From an uncultured Prevotellaceae bacterium (GTDB taxonomy: Bacteria > Bacteroidota > Bacteroidia > Bacteroidales > Bacteroidaceae), in assembly GCA_900318995.1 (NCBI GenBank), contig ONMR01000019.1:28498-86736 (forward strand): DNA of 58,239 nucleotides, read 5' to 3'. The notes beneath the pieces were generated by a model that was not told the origin of the DNA, did no database searches, and saw only the letters and a program-made list of their open reading frames with translations. A program made the translations under genes and the position numbers. Positions 23,876 through 33,761 of this stretch are shown piece after piece. The first letter of the stretch is position 1, and each line of letters opens with the position of its first letter.

Positions 23876-26180
23876 ACCATTCATTAGGCATCAGGATACC
23901 TAACGTAAGTCCCATCATGTAAGGTGTGTTGTTTGAAGTCGACATATCAATGAAAGCATTGAATGAAAACTTCTGGTATTTAGCCACAAAAGCCAATTCG
24001 CCCATAAACTGTGTCCCCCCCAACACTTTTCCATATACAGCTTTACCGTCAACATTGGTAATAGGACGTGTAGGCTGGAAATAGTATAATTCGGAACGCA
24101 GATGGAAAATGCTGTTGATGATGAATATCGGCTTGATACCTGCTGCAAAATATGCATTGGCGCAATAATCAGGATCAAATATGAACTGACTGTTTACGGT
24201 AGGTCTGAACTGTCCGGCCTGCATCACCGTAGCCATATAGTTTGTAGAGAAATTCCTGGACGAATAATAGCCCTCCAGCATGGAACCCAATGTCAGATGT
24301 GAACCTATCTTGAAATAATGCTCCAGATTAGCCTCAATCTGCAGCCAGGAGCGGTCGATAGAATGATAATCGGGCGAATACTCATTCTGAGGGCGGTACA
24401 GGTCATTCTCTGTTCCTATGAACGCACGTATTGTCTCGGACCGGCCGCTGGTGGGATATTGTATAGTGTTGAGGGTATTACCGGTAAATGTGACGGAACC
24501 GCCAAATATGTTGTGGCGGTTACAATCATATCTGAACTCTCTCAAATCAACATTGCGGGACTGCGAATAGAAGTCTTTGTGATGTGCTATGCCCAATGAC
24601 AACACGGTCTTATAATTGTTCAGGAAAGGACGTGACATCTTGACCTTTCCGAAAAACTCAATAGACTTGTTCAATGCCGGCATAAACTTATCCGATGAGA
24701 AGATAAAATCATCTGAGCGGAAATAGTTCATATTGTTGTATGCCAGCTGTACTGTAAAAGACATCGGTATCGTTGTGGCCATATCCAGCCGGGTCAGCAG
24801 CTGAGCATTATTGTATGACCTTCCGAACTGACCTTCCAGCAGATATGATTCCGATGCATCGCCGATATGACTGTATGATACCGAACCGTACAGTTGACTT
24901 GAAATAGATGTGGAAAGCCCTCCGCCGAGACTGAAGGTAGGATGATCATCCAGATTGACGTTCAGGGTCAGTGAAAAAGTTGAATCCCGCTCCGAAAACT
25001 TTGTGCTTGGAACTATCTCGCTTATGGCATCGTCAGATAGGAGCTTGAAATAACCGGTCTTAAAATCTTCAAAGCCAAAATAACCGTCGGTTGCATTCAG
25101 TTCTTTTTCTATATAACGTTCCTGAGCCTGATTGACTCCGGTAACAACCACTTCGTGGAATTTTAGCGAAGGAATTGTCTTTTTGAACTCTGCGCGCTTT
25201 TTCTGCACCTCGGACGAATCACGACGTACTGATAATCTTCCTTTTATTGAATCAATCAGAAGCATGGTATTTCTGTAGCCCAGTTCCGATACCTCATCAA
25301 TCTTATGAAAATCAAGCAGGCTGACATTGCGCAGGTCAAACTCCACTTTGACTCCGAGATCAGGGTCAAGACTGTAATCACTCTTCTGCTTGATCATACT
25401 GGTTACCTGGCCCATCAGGTCAAACGCATCAGGAATGTTTATCTCCGGTGCATCCGGCGCAACTGCCACAACACTTCCCACTATGAAATCAGGATGGAAA
25501 TTCCGGATCATGACATCTACAGGAAAGTTATCATAAATACCTCCATCATAGGCAATTATGGAGTCAATCATGATTGGTCGGAACACAAATGGAAATGACA
25601 TTGAAGCACGCACAGCGTCACCCAGATCTCCTTTTGAAAGTACTATGGAGTTCTTGTTGAATACATCCGATGCCACAGCCCTGAACGGCACCATCAGATT
25701 ATCAAAGTTGTTGTCACAGGCAGCCGATGCACCGGCAAACACATCGACGAAAGCCAGATTCATCTGAAGTGGATCCACCACGCTGTTGACCATAGGACGT
25801 ATAACGGTCATTGAATCCCTGATGGCAATCTGAGCCGATATAAAGCCCGGGGTGGGAGGGTTCTGCTTGAAATAGAACTGATAGTTCATGTCCTTGGATC
25901 CCATATACCAGTTCTTGAAATCGTCCGAACGGATAAGTTCGGCCATCTCATCGGGAGAATAACCCATGGCATAAAGCGAACCTATGATTGCTCCCATGGA
26001 GGTACCGGCAATATAATCAATGGGTATTCCATTCTCCTCAAGGGCGCGTATCACACCGATATGGGCCATGCCCTTAGCACCGCCGCCACTGAGCACAAGC
26101 CCCACTTTCTGTGCCTGGACAGAGAAAGACAAGGCTGTGACAATCAGTAAAATACAGACCCTTTTAAACATATCTGACAA
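23865..26180 (-). CDS. Patatin-like phospholipase with C-terminal outer-membrane barrel
   Basis: 771 residues. A signal peptide (cut near 24) is followed by a patatin domain (about 25-320) with oxyanion loop GGGAKG (32-37), nucleophile GTSMG (S61) and the catalytic DGG (YDGGIYDNFP). A POTRA-like linker follows (about 340-420, including VVTGVNQAQERYIEKEL), then a ~350-residue Omp85/BamA-type beta-barrel ending in a Phe/Ile-rich strand. This is the type Vd (PlpD-like) arrangement, so the lipase may be displayed or released at the surface. Both catalytic residues are intact. Confidence 0.9.
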   Translation of the reverse strand: MSDMFKRVCILLIVTALSFSVQAQKVGLVLSGGGAKGMAHIGVIRALEENGIPIDYIAGTSMGAIIGSLYAMGYSPDEMAELIRSDDFKNWYMGSKDMNYQFYFKQNPPTPGFISAQIAIRDSMTVIRPMVNSVVDPLQMNLAFVDVFAGASAACDNNFDNLMVPFRAVASDVFNKNSIVLSKGDLGDAVRASMSFPFVFRPIMIDSIIAYDGGIYDNFPVDVMIRNFHPDFIVGSVVAVAPDAPEINIPDAFDLMGQVTSMIKQKSDYSLDPDLGVKVEFDLRNVSLLDFHKIDEVSELGYRNTMLLIDSIKGRLSVRRDSSEVQKKRAEFKKTIPSLKFHEVVVTGVNQAQERYIEKELNATDGYFGFEDFKTGYFKLLSDDAISEIVPSTKFSERDSTFSLTLNVNLDDHPTFSLGGGLSTSISSQLYGSVSYSHIGDASESYLLEGQFGRSYNNAQLLTRLDMATTIPMSFTVQLAYNNMNYFRSDDFIFSSDKFMPALNKSIEFFGKVKMSRPFLNNYKTVLSLGIAHHKDFYSQSRNVDLREFRYDCNRHNIFGGSVTFTGNTLNTIQYPTSGRSETIRAFIGTENDLYRPQNEYSPDYHSIDRSWLQIEANLEHYFKIGSHLTLGSMLEGYYSSRNFSTNYMATVMQAGQFRPTVNSQFIFDPDYCANAYFAAGIKPIFIINSIFHLRSELYYFQPTRPITNVDGKAVYGKVLGGTQFMGELAFVAKYQKFSFNAFIDMSTSNNTPYMMGLTLGILMPNEWFIE

Positions 26181-26189
26181 TTATTATCA

Positions 26190-26197
26190 CAAATATA
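26190..26197 (-). promoter_or_regulatory. -7 element TATATTTG of the patatin gene
   Basis: A full match on the minus strand, 10 bp upstream of the ATG at 26180. Its upstream half overlaps the htpG terminator, so promoter and terminator are packed together. Confidence 0.45.
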
Positions 26198-26200
26198 TGT

Positions 26201-26235
26201 AAAAAAAATGGGCACTGATATTCTCAGTGCCCACT
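26201..26235 (-). terminator. Intrinsic terminator of htpG
   Basis: TGGGCACTGA (26209-26218) pairs with TCAGTGCCCA (26224-26233) around a 5-nt loop, followed on the minus strand by eight T. Confidence 0.9.
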
Positions 26236-26255
26236 TTAATTGATAAATGTAATTA

Positions 26256-28304
26256 TCAGATAAGTTCAACGCTGCGGCGTATGAATGCGGCCAGAGCCTC
26301 ACCCTTAAGCATTCCGTTCTGCAGCAATGCCAGGTCTATCAGTTCATGGACAATCTTGTTGCCTGCCGCATATTCGGTATAGATACCGGAGATTGCGTTC
26401 TCGGTCTCTGTAATCTTGCCGTCAATCTCTGTCATCTCATCCTTCTCAGCCTGGGGAACTTCATCATCTTTTTTGCCTTCACGTGACTTACGCAGTTCAG
26501 CCTGACGTTCTTTCAGGGCATTCAACTTGTCATCTTCAGGTTTGACTTTGGCATCACATGCCGCACCTGCCTCGTCAAGCACCTGTCTGATGAGTTTGTG
26601 GTCCTTGTTGAGTATGACAGTGTACATATCGGGCATATCACCGTAAAAACTCATTCCGGGCTGTATGGCTGCCATATCTTTCATTCGGCGCATATATTCG
26701 CTGCAGGTTACCATAACGGGTAGGGCAGACTCTCCAAGGCTCTGCGCATCTACATGAAAATCGGCTTTCTCAACCTTGGGCATCTGACTGCTGAATATCT
26801 TGGTTATCATACGCAGCTGACCGGCCGGCAGATCCACAGCCTTGTTGTCATCCTTGGCTATGAGATTGTCTATGGAGTCGCTGTCAACTCTCTGGAAACG
26901 GCTGCTGTTTCCGAATTTCTGCTCCAGCATTCCGATTACAGGAATATCCAGCTGGTTGTCCATCAGCAACACGCTGTAGCCCTTATTCTTGGCAGCCTCT
27001 ATGTAGCCGTACTGTTCCTCCCTGTTTGTGGCATACAGGTAAATAAGGTTCTTGTTCTTATCCGTCTGGGCTGCCTCGATGAGTTTCTTGTACTCTTCGA
27101 ATGTAAAGTATTTGCCTTCTGTATCCTTGAAGAGGGCAACTTTCTCCATCCTGTTGTAGAAATCCTCCTCGGTCAGCATTCCGTAGTTGATGAACAGCTT
27201 GACGTCATCCCATTTCTGTTCAAACTCCTTGCGGTCGTTCTTGAATATCGATGTAAGACGGTCTGCCACCTTCTTGGTGATGTATCCCGATATCTTCTTG
27301 ACGTTGGAGTCACTCTGCAGATATGAACGCGATACGTTAAGAGGTATGTCCGGTGAATCTATTACACCATGAAGCAGGGTGAGGAAGTCCGGTACGATGC
27401 CTTCGACGCTGTCGGTCACGAATACCTGGTTGCAGTACAACTGTATGCGGTTCTTCTGCAAATCCAGATTGGTCTTGATCTTGGGGAAGTACAGGATACC
27501 TGTCAGGTGGAACGGGAAATCAACGTTCAGATGAATCCAGAACAGCGGCTCGTCCTGCATGGGATAGAGTTCGCGGTAGAATGCCTTGTATTCATCATCC
27601 TTAAGCTCGCTGGGGGTCTTGGTCCAGAGTGGCTCCACATTATTGATTATGTTATCCTGGTCTGTCTCAACCTCCTTGCCGTCTTTCCACTCCTTCTTCT
27701 TGCCACAGGCAATCTGTACCGGCAGGAACCGGCAGTATTTCTTGAGCAGGCCCTGAATGGCTGTCTCCTGCAGGTACTCCTTGCTGTCATCGTCCAGGTA
27801 GAGGATTATGTCCGTACCACGGTCGGCCTTGTCGGCATCGGTAAGCTGGAATTCGGGAGATCCGTCACAACTCCATTTTACGGCCTGTGCACCCTCCTGA
27901 TAGGATTTGGTGATTATCTCAACCTTCTTTGAAACCATGAATGCCGAGTAGAAACCAAGTCCGAAATGACCGATGATGGCGTTGGCGTCATTCTTGTATT
28001 TCTCCAGGAAATCATTGGCGCCCGAGAAGGCTATCTGGTTGATATACTTGTCAATCTCGGCAGCGGTCATACCGATGCCGCGGTCGCTCACGGTGATGGT
28101 GTCCTTGCCAACGGTCACGTGAACCGTCAGATCGCCCATCTCTCCCTTGAAATCGCCCTTTGATGCCAGAGTCTTGAGCTTCTGGGTGGCATCGACGGCA
28201 TTTGAAACTATCTCACGGAGGAAAATCTCCCTGTCACTGTAGAGAAACTGTTTTATAATGGGGAATATGTTTTCTGTTGTTACCCCGATTTTACCTGTCT
28301 GCAT
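26256..28304 (-). CDS. htpG: Hsp90-family molecular chaperone HtpG
   Basis: 682 residues beginning MQTGKIGVTTENIFPI. The GHKL ATPase motifs are EIVSNAVDA, DRGIGM and GHFGLGFYSAFMV. The middle and dimerisation domains follow, with a lysine/glutamate-rich insertion near 595-625. It is a cytoplasmic ATP-dependent chaperone for stress-damaged and regulatory proteins. The length is slightly above E. coli HtpG, as is usual in Bacteroidota. It lies downstream of clpC in the same direction but is separated by a terminator. Confidence 0.97.
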   Translation of the reverse strand: MQTGKIGVTTENIFPIIKQFLYSDREIFLREIVSNAVDATQKLKTLASKGDFKGEMGDLTVHVTVGKDTITVSDRGIGMTAAEIDKYINQIAFSGANDFLEKYKNDANAIIGHFGLGFYSAFMVSKKVEIITKSYQEGAQAVKWSCDGSPEFQLTDADKADRGTDIILYLDDDSKEYLQETAIQGLLKKYCRFLPVQIACGKKKEWKDGKEVETDQDNIINNVEPLWTKTPSELKDDEYKAFYRELYPMQDEPLFWIHLNVDFPFHLTGILYFPKIKTNLDLQKNRIQLYCNQVFVTDSVEGIVPDFLTLLHGVIDSPDIPLNVSRSYLQSDSNVKKISGYITKKVADRLTSIFKNDRKEFEQKWDDVKLFINYGMLTEEDFYNRMEKVALFKDTEGKYFTFEEYKKLIEAAQTDKNKNLIYLYATNREEQYGYIEAAKNKGYSVLLMDNQLDIPVIGMLEQKFGNSSRFQRVDSDSIDNLIAKDDNKAVDLPAGQLRMITKIFSSQMPKVEKADFHVDAQSLGESALPVMVTCSEYMRRMKDMAAIQPGMSFYGDMPDMYTVILNKDHKLIRQVLDEAGAACDAKVKPEDDKLNALKERQAELRKSREGKKDDEVPQAEKDEMTEIDGKITETENAISGIYTEYAAGNKIVHELIDLALLQNGMLKGEALAAFIRRSVELI

Positions 28305-28348
28305 ATCTTTATATTTTAGCTATTTCATTGTGTGGTATATTATACAAC

Positions 28349-28382
28349 AAAAATGCCAGACGGCATCCCGACTGACATTTTG
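28349..28382 (-). terminator. Intrinsic terminator of clpC
   Basis: An imperfect ~14-bp stem, AAAATG(Y)CAG...CTG(G)CATTTT, with one mismatch and a 4-nt loop, T-rich on the minus side. It lies 36 bp after the clpC stop. Confidence 0.75.
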
Positions 28383-28417
28383 GCCGAATAGGAGTCTCTC
28401 TGTGACTCTATGTCAAA

Positions 28418-30940
28418 TTATCTGTTACCGACGCTAACCGCAAGGTCAGTTCCTTCGGTCAAGGCATCAACCACAAGCACCGACCCGACAGGACAGTCGC
28501 CGTCTATAAGGAGCTCGGCCAGCTTGTCTTCGACATATGTCTGGATGGCTCGCTTTAGCGGACGGGCACCGTACTCACGGCTATAGCCCTTGTCTGCCAG
28601 GAACGATCTGGCATTATCTGTCACAGAAAGCCTATAACCCATGTTTTCCATACGGGATGAGAGTTGTGACAACTCTATATCCACAATGCGTCCCACTGCT
28701 TCACGGTCCAGCTGGTTGAATGTGATTATCTCATCTATGCGGTTGATGAATTCAGGGGCAAATGACTTGTTCAGAGCCTTTCGGATGATATCCTGGCGTG
28801 CAACATCTGTTCCGGCATCAGATATTCCGAAACCTATTCCGCGACCATATTCCTGAATCTGGCGCGATCCGATATTGGATGTCATAATAATAATGGTGTT
28901 ACGGAAATCAACCGTACGGCTCTCGCTGTCAGTAAGACGTCCCTCATCCATGACCTGAAGCAGGATATTGAAAACATCCTGGTGTGCTTTCTCTATCTCA
29001 TCCAAGAGGATGATGGAGTAGGGTTTACGGCGTACTTTCTCTGTCAGTTGTCCGCCATCCTCGTATCCGACATAGCCCGGAGGTGCACCCACCAGACGTG
29101 ATACGGCAAATTTCTCCATAAACTCACTCATATCGACGCGTATCAGGGCATCACTAGTTCCGAACATCTGATTGGCAAGCTCCTTGGCAAGCAGAGTCTT
29201 ACCCACACCGGTCGGTCCCAGAAACAGGAAAGAACCTATCGGTTTGTTGGGATTTTTCAATCCTACGCGACTGCGGCGGATTGCTCTTGACAGCAGGTCT
29301 ATAGCCGAATCCTGTGCAATGACTTTGGATTTGAGAGTTGGAGCCAGGACCTTGAGGCGCTCCCCCTCCTCATGGGCCAGTTTCTGTACGGGTATGCCGC
29401 TCATCATCGATACCACAGTGGCGATATTCTCATCATCGACGGTCTCACGATGTGTCTTGAGAGACTGTTCCCACTCCTTGCGCATCTGTTCCAGTTCACC
29501 CTCCAAAACCTTTTCCTGATCACGGAAACGTGCGGCAAGCTCAAAGTCCTGACGGGCCACGGCATCATTCTTACCCTGACGGGTAAAGTCTATCTGATGC
29601 TCCTTATCCTCTATTTCCTTTGGAACGGAGAGATTTGAAAGATGTGTCCTTGAACCGGCCTCATCCATAACATCGATGGCCTTGTCCGGGAATGCGCGGT
29701 CTGTTATGTAACGCTGAGCCAGACTTACGCAGGCCTTGAGCGCGCTTGATGTATATGTCACGTTATGGTGTTCCTCATAACGATCCTTTATATTCTCAAG
29801 TATCGAGAGCGTCTCTTCGGGCGAAGTAGGCTCCACCAGGATCTTTTGGAAACGACGCTCCAATGCTCCATCCTTCTCGATTGACTTGCGGTATTCATCT
29901 ACCGTAGTTGCTCCGATGCACTGGACCTCTCCGCGGGAGAGGGCAGGTTTTAGCATGTTTGCAGCATCCATCGAACCGGGAGCGGAACCGGCACCGATTA
30001 TTGTATGTATCTCGTCTATAAACAGGATAATGTCAGGGTTTTTCTTAAGTTCCTGGATAATTGAACGCAGCCTCTCCTCAAACTGTCCGCGGTATTTCGT
30101 TCCGGCTACGACTGCAGCCATGTCCAGCGCAAGCACCCGTTTGCCGAACAGCATCCGTGATACCTTACGCTGTACGATACGCTGTGATAACCCCTCTACT
30201 ATGGCAGACTTGCCGACACCAGATTCACCTATCAGGACCGGATTGTTCTTTTTACGGCGGGTTAGTATCTGCGACAGACGTTCTATCTCTTTTTCACGGC
30301 CTACCACAGGATCCAGTTTACCTTCCATAGCGGCCAATGTCATATCAGTACTGAATGTATCAAGGACCGGAGTCTTGCTGCCTGACTTGGAGGTTGTGGC
30401 GGTAGTCTTGGATTGGGATGCATCTTTACGTGAAGACATCATATCATCATCTTCTTCCTCATCATCGTCATCGGTCAGACCCATGCCCATCTGCGGTTCC
30501 ATAGAGGTATTGTTTATGCAGTCAAGCAGATGACGGTAATCAATCTCATACTCTGAAAGAATCCGTGCTGTACTGCTGGCACGGTCACGGACCATAGCAA
30601 GAAGAAGATGCTCGGCGTCAGCCTCCTCCTTTTTCTGGAGTCTGGCCTCAAGCATGCTGATCTTGAGCAGTCTGGTAACTGCTACAGACAGGGCGATTTT
30701 TTCAATGGGAACCTTGTCTGCATTCGCATCGGGAACCTGATTTTCAGATTCCAGGCGCATACGCAACTCTGTCAGATTAACGCCCATCTTGACGAGCAGT
30801 TCAACAGCGTTGTTATGCCCATCCCTGATCATGCCCAGCAGAAGATGTTCGGCCGTAACCTCAGAGTGGGTGAGACGCTCAGCCTCCTCTTTGGAGAGCG
30901 TCAGTATAGAGTTAAGTTTATCAGAAATCCTGTATTCCAT
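28418..30940 (-). CDS. clpC: Clp protease ATP-binding subunit ClpC
   Basis: 840 residues from ATG 30940 (MEYRISDKLNSIL). The double Clp-N domain is at ~1-150, AAA1 with GESGVGKS in the first third, a UVR-containing middle domain (DFELAARFRDQEKVLEGEL) and AAA2 with GPTGVGKT and VDMSEF. It unfolds substrates for ClpP, whose gene is not in the window. Upstream in-frame codons exist to 30991 but run through a palindromic operator and a -7 box. ATG 30943 is a possible alternative by one codon. An acidic Asp/Glu tract (about 158-170, DDDDEEEDDDMM) links Clp-N to AAA1. Confidence 0.95.
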   Translation of the reverse strand: MEYRISDKLNSILTLSKEEAERLTHSEVTAEHLLLGMIRDGHNNAVELLVKMGVNLTELRMRLESENQVPDANADKVPIEKIALSVAVTRLLKISMLEARLQKKEEADAEHLLLAMVRDRASSTARILSEYEIDYRHLLDCINNTSMEPQMGMGLTDDDDEEEDDDMMSSRKDASQSKTTATTSKSGSKTPVLDTFSTDMTLAAMEGKLDPVVGREKEIERLSQILTRRKKNNPVLIGESGVGKSAIVEGLSQRIVQRKVSRMLFGKRVLALDMAAVVAGTKYRGQFEERLRSIIQELKKNPDIILFIDEIHTIIGAGSAPGSMDAANMLKPALSRGEVQCIGATTVDEYRKSIEKDGALERRFQKILVEPTSPEETLSILENIKDRYEEHHNVTYTSSALKACVSLAQRYITDRAFPDKAIDVMDEAGSRTHLSNLSVPKEIEDKEHQIDFTRQGKNDAVARQDFELAARFRDQEKVLEGELEQMRKEWEQSLKTHRETVDDENIATVVSMMSGIPVQKLAHEEGERLKVLAPTLKSKVIAQDSAIDLLSRAIRRSRVGLKNPNKPIGSFLFLGPTGVGKTLLAKELANQMFGTSDALIRVDMSEFMEKFAVSRLVGAPPGYVGYEDGGQLTEKVRRKPYSIILLDEIEKAHQDVFNILLQVMDEGRLTDSESRTVDFRNTIIIMTSNIGSRQIQEYGRGIGFGISDAGTDVARQDIIRKALNKSFAPEFINRIDEIITFNQLDREAVGRIVDIELSQLSSRMENMGYRLSVTDNARSFLADKGYSREYGARPLKRAIQTYVEDKLAELLIDGDCPVGSVLVVDALTEGTDLAVSVGNR

Positions 30941-30945
30941 CATTG

Positions 30946-30968
30946 CAAAGATAATCGGTTTCAAACCG
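30946..30968 (-). promoter_or_regulatory. clpC promoter element with adjacent palindromic operator
   Basis: The -7 TATCTTTG (30946-30953, minus) lies next to the palindrome CGGTTTCAAACCG (30956-30968, odd centre). A repressor bound there would block the promoter. A transcript from it would be nearly leaderless for the ATG at 30940. This supports stress-regulated clpC; the regulator is unknown. Confidence 0.45.
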
Positions 30969-31091
30969 GTTAATTTAATTTTCGGCAACAAGATATCAAC
31001 AAATCATGTGCCAATTTCACACAATATGTCATAAAGTCTTATTCATGCCCGGAAAATCTTATTAACACCTTATTAAAAATACGCGCGTAAA

Positions 31092-31123
31092 GTTGCTTAT
31101 GAACTATTTTTGGAGTAATTTTG
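31092..31123 (+). promoter_or_regulatory. gyrA promoter
   Basis: GTTG (31092-31095), 20 bp, TAATTTTG (31116-31123). A second -7-like TATTTTTG lies at 31105-31112. The leader to the gyrA start is about 50 nt. Confidence 0.65.
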
Positions 31124-31180
31124 AATGCTTAATGCAGCAATGCAGTATAAGCTTTGTAGAAGTCTTTAAAAGATAAGAAA

Positions 31181-33700
31181 TTGGAAAACCAGGACAGAAT
31201 TATCAGGGTGAACATTGAGGAGGAGATGAAGTCCTCATACATTGACTATTCAATGTCAGTGATAGTAGCCAGAGCTCTACCGGATGCTCGTGACGGACTG
31301 AAACCCGTACACCGTCGTATCCTGTATAGCATGATGCGTGACGGAAACACATCAGACAAGGGGTATCGCAAATCGGCCCGTACAGTAGGTGATGTGCTCG
31401 GTCACTTCCATCCCCATGGCGACTCTTCAGTATATGGTGCTCTTGTGCGTCTGGCACAGGATTGGATCATGCGTTATCCGCTCGTTGACGGACAGGGAAA
31501 CTTCGGCTCCATAGACGGAGACAGCCCGGCCGCCATGCGTTACACTGAGGTTAGACTCAGAAAGATCGGCGAGGAGATGATGCAGGACATAAACAAGAAC
31601 ACCGTCGACTTCGTCCCCAACTACGATAATAAGGAGGAGGAGCCTACAGTACTCCCGGCTTGTATACCCAACCTGTTGGTAAACGGATCTTCCGGTATTG
31701 CCGTAGGTATGGCTACCAACATGCCGCCTCATAACCTCACGGAGGTTCTGAATGGCTGCATGGCCATGGTGGACAACCCGGACATCACAGTGGATGAACT
31801 GATGCAGTACATCAAGGCTCCGGATTTTCCCACAGGTGCATACATTTACGGCATAAGCGGTGTACGTGAAGCTTACGAGACAGGTCGCGGCCGCGTAATA
31901 ATGCGTGCCAAGACCGAGATAGAGGCCGGCGAGCAGCATGACAAGATTGTTGTTACCGAGATTCCATACGGCGTAAACAAGGCCGAACTGATCAAGTTCA
32001 TCGCAGAACTTGTTACGGATAAAAAGATTGAGGGCATCAGCAACGTAAATGATGAGTCAGACCGTGAGGGAATGCGTATTGTCATTGACGTCAAGCGTGA
32101 TGCAAATGCCGGCGTGGTTCTGAACAAACTGTTCAAGATGACTGCATTGCAGACATCATTCGGTGTAAACAACATAGCGCTTGTCAAGGGACGTCCCAAA
32201 TGTCTGAATCTGCGTGAACTCATCAAGTGCTTCATTGAGCATCGTCATGAGGTGGTGATACGCCGCACCAGGTTTGACCTGGATGAGGCAAAGAAACGTG
32301 CCCATATACTGGAAGGTCTGATAATAGCCTCTGACAATATCGACGAGGTAATCCAGATCATCAAGAAGGCCAAAACACCAAATGACGCCATCCAGAACCT
32401 AATGGACAGGTTCGGACTGGATGACATTCAGGCCAAGGCCATAGTTGACATGCGTCTGCGCCAGCTTACCGGTCTGATGCAGGATCAGCTGCATGATGAG
32501 TACAACCAGGTGATGGCACGTATAGAAGAGTTGCAGAGCATCCTGGATGATCCGGAAAAGTGCAAGCAGGTCATCAAAGATGAGATGCAGGCCATCATTG
32601 ACAAATACGGTGACGAGCGCAAGACTGAGATAGTTTACGCCAGCGAGGAGTTTAATCCGGAAGATTTTTACGCCGATGAGCCCATGATCATTACAATGTC
32701 ACATTTGGGTTATATCAAGCGTACGGCTCTTACCGAATACCGTCTGCAGGGCAGGGGTGGAGTAGGATCTCGCGGCAGCGACAAGCGTGATGAGGATTTC
32801 ATAGAACATATCTTTACAGCCACGACACACAACTACATACTCTTCTTTACACAGAAGGGACGTTGCTACTGGCTCAAGGTTTATGATATACCTGAGGGCG
32901 GCAAGACGTCAAAGGGTCGCGCAATACAGAATATGCTCAACATCGAGCCCGATGATGCCGTCAACGCATACATAGCCATCAAGAATCTGGCTGACGCAGA
33001 ATTCACATCCAACCACTATCTGGTATTCTGTACACAGAACGGCGTAATCAAGAAGACAATACTTCAGGATTACTCACGTCCTCGCCAGAACGGTATCAAC
33101 GCCATCAACCTGAACGATGGTGACAAGGTTATCAACGTTCTGCTTACCGACGGTAACAAGGAGATAATCATAGCAAACCGCAACGGTCGCGCCATCAGAT
33201 TCAATGAGAGTACAGTCCGCGGCATGGGCCGTGTATCGACCGGCGTCCGTGCCATGACTCTTGATGATGACGGTAGTGATCAGGTAGTAGGAATGATTGC
33301 TGTCGACGAGCAGCCCGAGGAGACCATAATGGTTGTATCCGAGCAGGGCTACGGCAAGCGTTCAGAGATAGAGGATTACCGCAAGACCAACCGTGGCGGC
33401 AAGGGTGTCAAGACGCTCAATATCACCGAAAAGACCGGCAAACTGGTTTCTATTCAGGCAGTTACGGATGATAATGACTTGGTAATTATCAATAAATCAG
33501 GAATCACACTGCGTGTAAGCGTATCAGATTTCCGCGTGATGGGACGCGCTACGCAGGGTGTAAGGCTCATCAATCTGGAAAAACGCAATGACCAGATAGG
33601 TTCTATCTGCAAGGTTGACAGCGTACCTGAGGATATTCCGGTTGAGGGTGGGGATGAGAATGCCTCTGAAACCGCCACAGAGACACCTGTAACCGAGTAA
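31181..33700 (+). CDS. gyrA: DNA gyrase subunit A
   Basis: 839 residues. The start is TTG 31181 (read as [11 protein letters not shown]), because the alignment-conserved N-terminus begins there and no ATG precedes it. The catalytic tyrosine is Y121 (AAMRYTEV). The quinolone-resistance region reads [17 protein letters not shown], with Ser at the position of E. coli S83 and Gly at that of D87. The GyrA box is a divergent QGRGGVG, as is common in Bacteroidota. The last ~30 residues are acidic. It forms the A2B2 gyrase with GyrB, introducing negative supercoils. A TPR-protein gene follows in the same direction. Confidence 0.97.
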   Translation: MENQDRIIRVNIEEEMKSSYIDYSMSVIVARALPDARDGLKPVHRRILYSMMRDGNTSDKGYRKSARTVGDVLGHFHPHGDSSVYGALVRLAQDWIMRYPLVDGQGNFGSIDGDSPAAMRYTEVRLRKIGEEMMQDINKNTVDFVPNYDNKEEEPTVLPACIPNLLVNGSSGIAVGMATNMPPHNLTEVLNGCMAMVDNPDITVDELMQYIKAPDFPTGAYIYGISGVREAYETGRGRVIMRAKTEIEAGEQHDKIVVTEIPYGVNKAELIKFIAELVTDKKIEGISNVNDESDREGMRIVIDVKRDANAGVVLNKLFKMTALQTSFGVNNIALVKGRPKCLNLRELIKCFIEHRHEVVIRRTRFDLDEAKKRAHILEGLIIASDNIDEVIQIIKKAKTPNDAIQNLMDRFGLDDIQAKAIVDMRLRQLTGLMQDQLHDEYNQVMARIEELQSILDDPEKCKQVIKDEMQAIIDKYGDERKTEIVYASEEFNPEDFYADEPMIITMSHLGYIKRTALTEYRLQGRGGVGSRGSDKRDEDFIEHIFTATTHNYILFFTQKGRCYWLKVYDIPEGGKTSKGRAIQNMLNIEPDDAVNAYIAIKNLADAEFTSNHYLVFCTQNGVIKKTILQDYSRPRQNGINAINLNDGDKVINVLLTDGNKEIIIANRNGRAIRFNESTVRGMGRVSTGVRAMTLDDDGSDQVVGMIAVDEQPEETIMVVSEQGYGKRSEIEDYRKTNRGGKGVKTLNITEKTGKLVSIQAVTDDNDLVIINKSGITLRVSVSDFRVMGRATQGVRLINLEKRNDQIGSICKVDSVPEDIPVEGGDENASETATETPVTE

Positions 33701-33761
33701 TTTTAACTACATGCTTAAAATGATATAATAATAATGTAAAACCTATAAAACTTTATTCGAC

